Below the pieces are notes generated by a model that saw only the letters and a program-made list of their open reading frames with translations, did no database searches and was not told where the DNA came from. From contig JAFGMW010000035.1 in NCBI GenBank assembly GCA_016927275.1, forward strand, positions 1 through 37,874: a DNA stretch of 37,874 nucleotides, read 5' to 3'. Origin of the DNA: Pseudomonadota bacterium (lineage in GTDB: Bacteria; UBA10199; 2-02-FULL-44-16; JAAZCA01). This document shows, in pieces, positions 14,133 through 21,153 of this stretch; position 1 is the stretch's first letter; each line of letters starts with the position of its first letter. The translations under genes were made by a program, and so were the position numbers.

Positions 14133-14553
14133 GGCGGTGGGGGATGGGATCCGCGGGGCGAAGGTGAGCGGCGAGGGGGCCGCCGCGCGCGCCGAGGTGC
14201 CCCCCGAGAGATGGGAGGATGCGGCCGCGATCCTCAAGGTGCAGTCGGGCCTCTCCGCCCTCATGGACCTCTTCTGCATCGACCGCGAGGGGGAGGGGCT
14301 GCGCTTCGAGATCGTGGCGAAGCTCAGCGACGGCGGCGGGGGGTCTCGATTCACGCTCACGGCGCGCCTCCCCGAAACCGGTTCGGAGATCGCATCGCTG
14401 GTCAGGGTGCACCCGGCTGCGGAGTGGTACGAGAGGGAGTGTTTCGATATGTTCGGCATATCGTTCAGGGGCGGCCCTGCGCATAAGAGGATACTCACGG
14501 AGGACGATTTTCATGGTCATCCGCTGAGGAAGGATTTTCGAGGGGTATCATGA
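14113..14553 (+). CDS. NuoC-like (30 kDa) subunit
   Basis: A 146-residue homologue of NuoC, a structural subunit of the peripheral arm that packs against NuoD. The family signature is clear near the C-terminus: W-Y-E-R-E-C-F-D-M-F-G-I-x-F, then H-K-R-I-L, then DFHGHPLRKDF. The N-terminal half is shorter and more divergent than usual. Translation is coupled at both ends: it starts inside nuoB, and its TGA overlaps the nuoD ATG (ATGA). Because a NuoC-like protein is characteristic of complex I and its closest relatives, it supports an origin from that branch. Confidence 0.88.
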   Translation: MIRNPIEAVGDGIRGAKVSGEGAAARAEVPPERWEDAAAILKVQSGLSALMDLFCIDREGEGLRFEIVAKLSDGGGGSRFTLTARLPETGSEIASLVRVHPAAEWYERECFDMFGISFRGGPAHKRILTEDDFHGHPLRKDFRGVS

Positions 14554-15722
14554 CCGGCTCCGCCGCAGATGCGCATGAGATCTCGATCCCGGCCGGCGAT
14601 CCCGGTTCCGGCATGCCGTTTCGCCTTGTGATCAAGGCCCGAGGCGCCCGGGTCGAGGCGGCCCGGTCCGAGATCGGCTTTGCGCACCGGGGCCTCGAGA
14701 AGCTCGCCGAGTCCATGACGTGGCATTCGGCCAGGGCGGTCGCGGAGAGGGCGGGCTGCGCGTCGCCCGGCATCGCCGGCACCTGCTGCTGCATGGCGGT
14801 GGAGTCCCTCTTCGGCGTGGAGGTCCCGGCGAGGGCGAAATGGCTGCGCACGATCCTCTGCGAGGCGTGGAGGATACGCGAGGGGCTGTCGCACGCGGGC
14901 CGCACGCTCGCGCACGCCGGTCTCCCCTCGCGCGCCGCCCTCCTCCTCTCGTGCAGGGATTCGGTCGAGGGGTGGGTGCGCGCCTCTTTCGGCGCCTCCG
15001 GCTCCTCATCCAGGATAGGGGGCGTGGCGCGCGACCTGGGCGGCGCGGAGAGCAAGAGGGGCCGTGCGCTCATGCGGAGGGTGAGGGACGAGGCAGGCGG
15101 TGCTGCCTCTGCCCTTGCGGGAGACCGGATCTTTTCGGACAGGACGCGAGGAGTCGGCGTGATTTCGGCCGACGCCGCCTCCGCATGGGGCGTAACGGGG
15201 CCATCCCTTCGGGCCGCGGGGCAGGCAAGGGACCTGAGGAGGGACCTGCCGTATCTCATGTACGCCGGGCTCGATTTCGAGGTCCCGGTAGGGGCGGAGG
15301 GGGACGTGTTCGACCGGACCGTGGTCCGGCTGCTTGAGTCGACGGAGTCCGCGCGCATAGTGGAAGAGGCGATGGCGATGATGGAGCCGGGGCCGCTGAC
15401 TGCAAAGGAGGGGGCGGTCGTCCTCCCCCCTGCGCACGAGGTGTACGGCGGCGGTGAGGGCTTGGCGAGGCACAGGCGCATCATGGCAGGCAAGCAGCGG
15501 CTCCCGGCCGGGGAGGGATGCGCATTGGTGGAGGCGGCTTCGGGCGAGATGGGGTTTCACCTGGTCTCCGACGGCTCCCCCCGGCCTTACAGGTTCAGGG
15601 TGCGGTCGCCGTCGTTCGCGCTCTGTCAGGCGGCCCCGGTGATTCTGAAGGGGTGCGCGGTCGAGGACGTGCCCATGATCGTTGCGAGCCTCGGGGCCTC
15701 GGCCTCTGAGGCGGACAGGTGA
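14550..15722 (+). CDS. NuoD-like (49 kDa) subunit without quinone-site or NiFe-site residues
   Basis: A 390-residue homologue of NuoD / hydrogenase large subunit. The fold signature is visible: IGFAHRGLEKLAE (42-54), AVESLFGVEVPARA, RIGGVARDL, the DVFDR region, and RSPSFALCQ near the end. The N-terminal HPSTHG motif is replaced (GSGM), so the quinone-site His (His38 of Thermus Nqo4) corresponds to Gly21. In an ungapped block ending in AVES, the quinone-site Tyr87 corresponds to Cys70. The hydrogenase CxxC pairs that bind NiFe are also absent, and the usual SLDPVMGEVDR end reads SLGASASEADR. It therefore appears to be neither a quinone reductase nor a hydrogenase subunit. The ATG overlaps the nuoC stop. 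Confidence 0.88.
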   Translation: MTGSAADAHEISIPAGDPGSGMPFRLVIKARGARVEAARSEIGFAHRGLEKLAESMTWHSARAVAERAGCASPGIAGTCCCMAVESLFGVEVPARAKWLRTILCEAWRIREGLSHAGRTLAHAGLPSRAALLLSCRDSVEGWVRASFGASGSSSRIGGVARDLGGAESKRGRALMRRVRDEAGGAASALAGDRIFSDRTRGVGVISADAASAWGVTGPSLRAAGQARDLRRDLPYLMYAGLDFEVPVGAEGDVFDRTVVRLLESTESARIVEEAMAMMEPGPLTAKEGAVVLPPAHEVYGGGEGLARHRRIMAGKQRLPAGEGCALVEAASGEMGFHLVSDGSPRPYRFRVRSPSFALCQAAPVILKGCAVEDVPMIVASLGASASEADR

Positions 15723-15732
15723 GGGGGATCGA

Positions 15733-16791
15733 TTGGACCCGATAGAGATCTGGACGGCGGCCCTCTCCGCGGCGCTGGCGCTCGCGGTGCTGTGCGGGCT
15801 CATGCGCGCCGCCTCGGCGCTCGACCGCTGGGCCGCATCCCCCTCCGGCCGCTGCGGGCCGGCGTACGGCACAGGCCTCGTCCGCGCCGCGGCCCTGGCG
15901 CTCTCGCTCGTGTCCAGGGGGCCGAAGAGGAAGCCGGGCGTCGCCGCGGCGTTCGCATTCGCGCCGGTCGCGGCGCTCGTCGCGGCGCTCGCCGCCGCAG
16001 CGCCTGTGCAGCTTGCGCCCGCGATATCCGCCGGCGCCTGGCGGTTCTCCTTCACGGTCTGGGAACCGGGCGCGGGGCTTCTTTTCTCCCTCGCCATGGT
16101 CTCCCTGTGGGCGTGCGCGTCGTTTCTCTCCATGGCCGGCGAGGGCGACCGCGCCTCGCGCGCGGTGGCGGTCGGATCGGCCGCGGCGTACTTCTCGTTT
16201 TTTCCGGCGATGATGCTCGCCCTGGCCTCAGTCGTCCTCCTCTCGGGGAAGATCGATCCGGCGGGGCTGGTCGCGGACCAGGGCGATGCGATCTGGAGAT
16301 GGAACTGGGCGAGGCAGCCGGTCGCGTTCGCCATATTCGCGGCCAGCTCATGCATGGCCCTGCGCAGGGTCGAGAGCGGCCGCTTCGCGGGGCAGGATGT
16401 GGCGCGCATCCATCCCCAGACGGCCGCTGCCGCGGGATTTGTACGGCGCCTCTCGTTCAGCGCGCTCGCGGCCGCGCTCGCTGCGGTCGGATGCTCCGCG
16501 TTCCTCGGCGGCTGGCAGCTGCCGTTTCTGCCTGTGTCGTCCCTGGCCGAATCCCTCCGGGTGATCGTGCCGGCCTGGGCGGTGGAGCCGTCGGTCGCCG
16601 TCGCGGGCCTTGCGGCGATGGCGGCTAAGAGCGCCCTGCTCCTTGTGCTGTTCGCATTCGCGCGGGCGTCCATCGCCTCCCTCAGGGGGGACCGGCTCGT
16701 GCGCTTCGCGTGGAGGGCCCTCATGCCTTTGGCTATGGCAAATCTTGCTGCGACCGCCTATATTGTGACCGTCCTGTCGAAGGGGGATTAG
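15733..16791 (+). CDS. NuoH-like membrane subunit, divergent
   Basis: A 352-residue protein with eight or so membrane helices, in the NuoH position between D and J. GRCGP (40-43 region) and the WEPGAGLLFSLAMVSL block fit NuoH topology. The signature motifs are badly eroded. The loop that normally reads A-E-T-N-R-x-P-F-D-L-x-E-x-E-S-E-L is replaced by a basic stretch around residues 210-240 (MALRRVESGRFAGQD...), and the Glu in the S-Y-E motif is lost (SFFP). Those acids line the quinone chamber and the E-channel in complex I. Translation starts at TTG 15733 behind a GAGGGGG ribosome binding site. The stop overlaps the next GTG by one base. No nuoI gene follows, unlike the usual order. Confidence 0.8.
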   Translation: MDPIEIWTAALSAALALAVLCGLMRAASALDRWAASPSGRCGPAYGTGLVRAAALALSLVSRGPKRKPGVAAAFAFAPVAALVAALAAAAPVQLAPAISAGAWRFSFTVWEPGAGLLFSLAMVSLWACASFLSMAGEGDRASRAVAVGSAAAYFSFFPAMMLALASVVLLSGKIDPAGLVADQGDAIWRWNWARQPVAFAIFAASSCMALRRVESGRFAGQDVARIHPQTAAAAGFVRRLSFSALAAALAAVGCSAFLGGWQLPFLPVSSLAESLRVIVPAWAVEPSVAVAGLAAMAAKSALLLVLFAFARASIASLRGDRLVRFAWRALMPLAMANLAATAYIVTVLSKGD

Positions 16792-17288
16792 TGGAGGCGA
16801 TCGTCTTCTACATCCTTGCGGCGGCCGCGACCTCATCGGCGGTCATCGCGCTCTCCAGGCGCGACCCGCTCAGCTCCGCGGTCTGGCTCCTGGGCCTCGT
16901 GATACCGGTCGCTGCCATCATGGCGCTGATGCGCGCGCCGCTGGCGGCGTCGGCGTTTCTCATCGTCGCCGTGGGATCGACCCTCTCGTTCTGCCTCTAC
17001 GTCCTCATGCTCATGGAGCCGGGCAGGAGGGCGAGGGCCCGGCAGATAAAATTCGGCAAGGTGCTCGCGGCCGTGGCCGCCGGCTACCTCGCCATCGTCA
17101 TGTCGATAGCGGTCGCGGCGCCCCCGTTTTTTGCGGCGCCGGCGAGCGGCGTGCACTTCGATTCGCCGCTCACCGTGGGCAAGGCCATCGCCTCCGGGTA
17201 CGCGCTCGCCTTCGCGTTATCCGGGCTCATGCTCATGGCCGCGGCCGCGGCCTCGGTGGTAATGGCGGGCAGGGAGGGAGAGGGATGA
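16791..17288 (+). CDS. NuoJ-like membrane subunit
   Basis: A 165-residue protein with five predicted helices. The family N-terminal pattern (SRNPxxSAL) appears as SRRDPLSSAV. The helix that has a conserved Y-V-G-A segment with a pi-bulge in NuoJ reads AVGSTLSF here. The C-terminal Y-x-x-x-F-E-x-A-S helix reads YALAFALSG, so its glutamate is Ala142. It starts with GTG at 16791 overlapping the nuoH TAG, with AGGGGG upstream, and ends in a 4-bp overlap with nuoK. It follows nuoH directly, with no room for a ferredoxin-like NuoI. Confidence 0.82.
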   Translation: MEAIVFYILAAAATSSAVIALSRRDPLSSAVWLLGLVIPVAAIMALMRAPLAASAFLIVAVGSTLSFCLYVLMLMEPGRRARARQIKFGKVLAAVAAGYLAIVMSIAVAAPPFFAAPASGVHFDSPLTVGKAIASGYALAFALSGLMLMAAAAASVVMAGREGEG

Positions 17289-17590
17289 CGCTCACCCTTC
17301 AGCACCTGCTCCTGCTTTCGGCGGCCCTCTTCGCGATCGGCGCCGCGGGAGCGTGCGTGCGCAGGAACGTCCTCGTGGTGTTCATGTCGATCCAGACGAT
17401 GATGGCGGCGGCGATGCTCGCGATGGCCTCCTTCGCGCGGTGGAACCTCCTGCCGGAGGGCAAGGCGGCCATGTTCTTCCTGATAGCGGTGCTCGCCGCG
17501 CAGGCGGCGGCGGGGCTGGCCCTTCTGGTGGCGGTCTTCAAGAGATGCGGGACTGTGCACGGAGACGAGCTGAGGCTTCTGAGGGACTAG
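17285..17590 (+). CDS. NuoK-like membrane subunit with both key glutamates replaced by glutamine
   Basis: A 101-residue, three-helix protein of exactly the normal length and easily aligned with NuoK. LQHLLLLSAALFAIGAAG, the MSIQxM helix, the third helix (LAAQAAAGLAL) and the GTVHGDELRLL end all match. In E. coli NuoK the membrane glutamates E36 and E72 are needed for proton pumping; the matching positions here are Gln37 and Gln73. The rest of the protein is well conserved, so the change is specific rather than general decay. ATG at 17285 overlaps the nuoJ TGA. Confidence 0.92.
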   Translation: MTLTLQHLLLLSAALFAIGAAGACVRRNVLVVFMSIQTMMAAAMLAMASFARWNLLPEGKAAMFFLIAVLAAQAAAGLALLVAVFKRCGTVHGDELRLLRD

Positions 17591-17591
17591 G

Positions 17592-19577
17592 ATGCTCGAA
17601 CTCATATACAGCCACGTTAGCCTGCAGGCGATGATATGGCTCGTGGTCGCGATGCCGCTGGCCGCAGCCGCGGCGAGCGCGCTGGTCGCCGCCCTCTACT
17701 CGGGCAGCGAATCGCCGGGACCGAGGCCCCTGGTCTCGCTCCTGAGCGTCTGCGCGCCTCTCGGGTCCCTGGCCGCCACTGCGGTGATCTTCTTCACCCT
17801 GACCGGCTTCGACGCCGTCTCGCCCTCCGCCATCACCGGGCCTCTGTTCCGGTGGGCCGCGATACCCGGCTTCAGCGTGGACGTTGGGCTTCGCGTGGAC
17901 GAGCTGGCCATGTTCATGGCGGCGCTCGTGGCGGGCGTGGGGTTTCTCGTGCAGCTGTACTCGATCGGCGACATGTGGAACGACGACGGTTTCTTCAGGT
18001 ACCACGCCGTATCCTCGCTCCTCATATTCTTCATGCTGCTGGCGGTGCTCGCCGACAACCTGGTGCTGGCCATCGCAGGGTGGGAGGGGGTCGGGTTCTC
18101 ATCCTGCGCGCTGATCGGTTCCCGCAGGGGAGAGGGGGCCGATCTGCGCTCCGGGCTGCGCGCCTTCGCCATAAACGCGATAGGCGACGCCTCCCTGCTC
18201 GCTGCGGCGTTCGTGATATTCGGCGCCATGTCCGCCTCGGGGGCCGACGCGGATTCGGGCCTCTTCAACTTCGAGACCATGGAGCGCCAGGTCGCCTTCT
18301 TCATGCCCGTGGCCTCCGCCGTCGCCCTGCTCATATTCGGCGCCGCGGCGGCCAAATCGGCCCAGATCCCGCTGCACCTGTGGATGCCGGAGGCGGCGCT
18401 CGCACCGACCCCGGCCTTCGCCCTGATGGGCACGGTCACCACCGCGGCGCTCGGCGTCTACATGGTGATCAGGCTCAACTACATATTCGCGCTGGCGCCT
18501 GCCGCCCTCTCGGTCATGGCGTGGGCGGGCGCGGCATGCGCCCTCCTCTCCGCCACGATGGCGCTGGCCGAGAGGGACCTGCGCAGGATACTCGCCTATT
18601 CCACCGTATCCCAGTTCGGGCTCATCTACATGGCTGCGGGCATGGGCGCGTTCATCGCGGCCTCGTTCCATCTGGCGACGCACGCCCTCTTCAAGTGCCT
18701 GCTCGTGCTCTCGGCCGGCAGCGCCATAAAGGCCTCCTCCGGCGAGAGCGACGTCCTGTCGATGGGCGGGCTCGTGCGGAGGATGCCGATAACCGGATGG
18801 GCCTTCGTGGTCTCCGCCGCGGCGATGGCCGGGATCGCGCCCGCATCGGGCTTCTTCAGCGAGCAGGCGATACTGGGCAGGGCCTTCGAGCGGGGGCACG
18901 TCGCGCTCTGGATCATGGGGCTCGCCGCCCTCGGCGTGACCGCCTTCTACATCTTCAGGGCCGCGGGCGCGGTATTCTTCGGCGACAGCGCGCTGGACGC
19001 GTCGAGGTACAAGAGGGTGGCGGAGCCGTCCATGAGCATGGTGCTGGCCACGATGCTTCTAATCTCGCTTGTCGCGGGGGCCGGCTTCGCAGGGCTGCCG
19101 CATTGTCTGGGAGGCTCCGATTGGATAGGCGGCTGGCTCGGCACGCTCATACCGTCTGAGAGCGGCAGCGCGTTCTCAGACGGATCCTGCGGCACGTGGA
19201 TGGTCCTCGCGGCGGTCTTTCTGCTGTGGTCGGCGCACTTCGCCGTGCTCGGCTGGCTCATCTACGCGCAGAAGCGCGACTGGCCCGCCCGGGTGGCAAG
19301 GCGCATAAGGCCGCTCGCGCAGCTGGCGGCCAGGAAATATTACTTCGAGGAGATCTGCGGCCTTGTAATAGTCGGGCCTGTCGAGTGGTTCGCCCGCGTG
19401 ATAGTGAAGCGGGGGGTGGACAGGACCGCGATCGACGGGATAGCGGCGGGCGGCGTGGCGAGGACGGTGGGGCTCGGCGCCTCGATCGCGCGCGCCGCGC
19501 AGAGCGGCATGCTCTATCACTACATGCTCTATTTTCTCATCGGCGCCGTAGCGATAATCGCGCTGGTGGCGCTGTGA
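17592..19577 (+). CDS. NuoL-like antiporter subunit
   Basis: A 661-residue, multi-helix antiporter-like subunit. Pumping residues are present: Glu165 in GWEGVG (helix 5), Lys255 in AAAKSAQIPLHLW (helix 7), and the Lys in HALFKCLL. The helix that usually has ALIHAAT reads ALMGTVT, so its His is Gly280. The C-terminal KYYFEE motif and following helices suggest the long lateral helix that clamps NuoM and NuoN is retained. The ATG at 17592 lies one base after the nuoK stop. By conservation this is a potentially functional cation-translocating subunit. Confidence 0.93.
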   Translation: MLELIYSHVSLQAMIWLVVAMPLAAAAASALVAALYSGSESPGPRPLVSLLSVCAPLGSLAATAVIFFTLTGFDAVSPSAITGPLFRWAAIPGFSVDVGLRVDELAMFMAALVAGVGFLVQLYSIGDMWNDDGFFRYHAVSSLLIFFMLLAVLADNLVLAIAGWEGVGFSSCALIGSRRGEGADLRSGLRAFAINAIGDASLLAAAFVIFGAMSASGADADSGLFNFETMERQVAFFMPVASAVALLIFGAAAAKSAQIPLHLWMPEAALAPTPAFALMGTVTTAALGVYMVIRLNYIFALAPAALSVMAWAGAACALLSATMALAERDLRRILAYSTVSQFGLIYMAAGMGAFIAASFHLATHALFKCLLVLSAGSAIKASSGESDVLSMGGLVRRMPITGWAFVVSAAAMAGIAPASGFFSEQAILGRAFERGHVALWIMGLAALGVTAFYIFRAAGAVFFGDSALDASRYKRVAEPSMSMVLATMLLISLVAGAGFAGLPHCLGGSDWIGGWLGTLIPSESGSAFSDGSCGTWMVLAAVFLLWSAHFAVLGWLIYAQKRDWPARVARRIRPLAQLAARKYYFEEICGLVIVGPVEWFARVIVKRGVDRTAIDGIAAGGVARTVGLGASIARAAQSGMLYHYMLYFLIGAVAIIALVAL

Positions 19578-19590
19578 TCCGGAGGGGCGA

Positions 19591-21153
19591 TTGGCTGAGA
19601 TGATCTCGAGGGCGGCGGAGTTTATGTCGGCGCATATGGTGAGCGCGGCCGTGGCGCTGCCGCTGGCGGGCGCGATCGTCTCGCTCGCGATCCCGGCCGG
19701 GGCGAGGGCCGCGGCCAGGGTCGCCTCGGCGATATTCTCCGCGGTCGGCGCCGGGCTGTGCGTCGCCGCCTTCGCCAGGATCCGCGGCAGCGGGGAGATA
19801 GAGTTCGCGGAGATGGCGCAGTGGATACCGTCGCTCGGGATCTACTACAGGGTCGGGTTCGACGGGGTCTCGGGGCTGCTCGCGGCTGCAGCGTCGGCTT
19901 CGTGCTTCGGCTCCATCATATTTTCCCTGAGGCGGGAGGTCCCGAGGGAGCGCCTGTCGCTCGCCCTCATGCTCTTCGCCCAGGGGTGCCTCACCGGGAT
20001 ATTCGCCTCGCTCGACGGGTTCCTCTTCTACCTCTTCTGGAGCGGCTCGGCCGCTGCCCTGTGCCTTTTGACGGGGGTGTGGGGTGAGGGCGGGAGGATC
20101 GCCGCCGCTACGAAATTCATGGCGTTCGCAGCGGCGGGCAGCGCGGCTATGCTCCTCGCGTTCGCCTTCGCAGGGGCGAGCGCAGAGTCGTTCTACATCG
20201 TGGACTGGATGGCCCACCGGTTCGGCCTCTTCGACCAGATGTGGATGTTCTGGGCGCTCGCGCTGGCCTTCGGGGTCATGATGCCGATAGCCGGGCTCCA
20301 CACCTGGCTCGCGGATCTCTGCGAGCAGTCGTCTCCTGCGGGGGCGGCGCTCGCCGGGGGGGCGATGCTGGCTGCCGGCGCCTACGGATTCTTCAGGATC
20401 GGCATGCCGATAGCGCCGGTGGCGGTCGCGGTCTTCGCGCCCGCCATGTGCTGGCTCGGCGTGGCCGCGGTGTTCATGGGAGCCATGCTGGCCCTTGCCG
20501 AGAGGGATCTAGCGCGGATCGCGGCGGCGGTCTCGCTCTCGCAGATGGGGATCGTGCTGCTGGGTCTCTTCTCGCTCCAGTCCGTGGGGGTTTCCGGCGC
20601 GGTGCTGCTCATGGCGGCCAACGCACTGATAGCGTGCGGGGTCCACATGGTCTCGGGCACGCTCAGGGCGAGGGCGGGCGGCTCCGACCTGGCGAACGCA
20701 GGGGGGATATGGCGCGCGATGCCGGCCGTGGCCGCTGCGCTCGCCCTCTTTGCTGCCGCGGCGGTCGGCCTGCCAGGCCTCGCCGGATTCTCCGGCCAGT
20801 TCACGCTGCTGCTGGGCAGCTTTCAGGTGCGCACGCTGCACGCGTCGCTGGCCCTTGCGGGGCTCGCCATTCTGGCATCCGCGATCGCGGTCAGGGTGGT
20901 CATCGCCCTCTTCGGCAGGCGCGCGGCCGGGGATGAGCGGCGCCGGTCCGACGCTGGGCCGGCGGAGATCACGGCGATGGCCGCTATCGGGGCGGTGATC
21001 GTGCTGGCGGGCCTCTGGCCGCAGCCGCTGCTCGGCAGGATAGAGAGGCCTGCGGAGGCCTTTGTGAAGCTCTCGAAGAGGGTGGAGATGATAATCCCGG
21101 CGGGCCGTTCGCCGGTCCCGGATGAGGCGGCGCCCGAGGGGAGGGGCGAGTGA
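19591..21153 (+). CDS. NuoM-like antiporter subunit with pumping residues replaced
   Basis: A 520-residue protein aligning with NuoM along most of its length (LHTWLAD, AGAYGFFRI, AERDLARIAAAVSLSQMG, GLPGLAGFSGQFTLLLGSF). At the four positions essential or important in E. coli NuoM the residues differ: Ser151 for Glu144 (FWE to FWS), Met230 for Lys234 (FAVKMP to FGVMMP), Ala261 for Lys265, and Gln403 for Glu407. The helix with a conserved SHG reads ANA. The scaffold is well kept, so it probably still assembles. The TTG start at 19591 sits behind GGAGGGGCGA; an ATG at 19600 is the alternative. It overlaps nuoN by 4 bp. Confidence 0.9.
   Translation: MAEMISRAAEFMSAHMVSAAVALPLAGAIVSLAIPAGARAAARVASAIFSAVGAGLCVAAFARIRGSGEIEFAEMAQWIPSLGIYYRVGFDGVSGLLAAAASASCFGSIIFSLRREVPRERLSLALMLFAQGCLTGIFASLDGFLFYLFWSGSAAALCLLTGVWGEGGRIAAATKFMAFAAAGSAAMLLAFAFAGASAESFYIVDWMAHRFGLFDQMWMFWALALAFGVMMPIAGLHTWLADLCEQSSPAGAALAGGAMLAAGAYGFFRIGMPIAPVAVAVFAPAMCWLGVAAVFMGAMLALAERDLARIAAAVSLSQMGIVLLGLFSLQSVGVSGAVLLMAANALIACGVHMVSGTLRARAGGSDLANAGGIWRAMPAVAAALALFAAAAVGLPGLAGFSGQFTLLLGSFQVRTLHASLALAGLAILASAIAVRVVIALFGRRAAGDERRRSDAGPAEITAMAAIGAVIVLAGLWPQPLLGRIERPAEAFVKLSKRVEMIIPAGRSPVPDEAAPEGRGE

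Noticed and set aside
15006-16724. Long 572-codon minus-strand frame over nuoD/nuoH
   Set aside because: The sense strand carries overlapping, recognisable subunit genes; the antisense translation is Ala/Arg/Ser-rich and featureless.
16700-16900. A hidden nuoI between nuoH and nuoJ
   Set aside because: The genes overlap by one base (TAGTG), and no frame contains the paired CxxCxxCxxxCP motifs.
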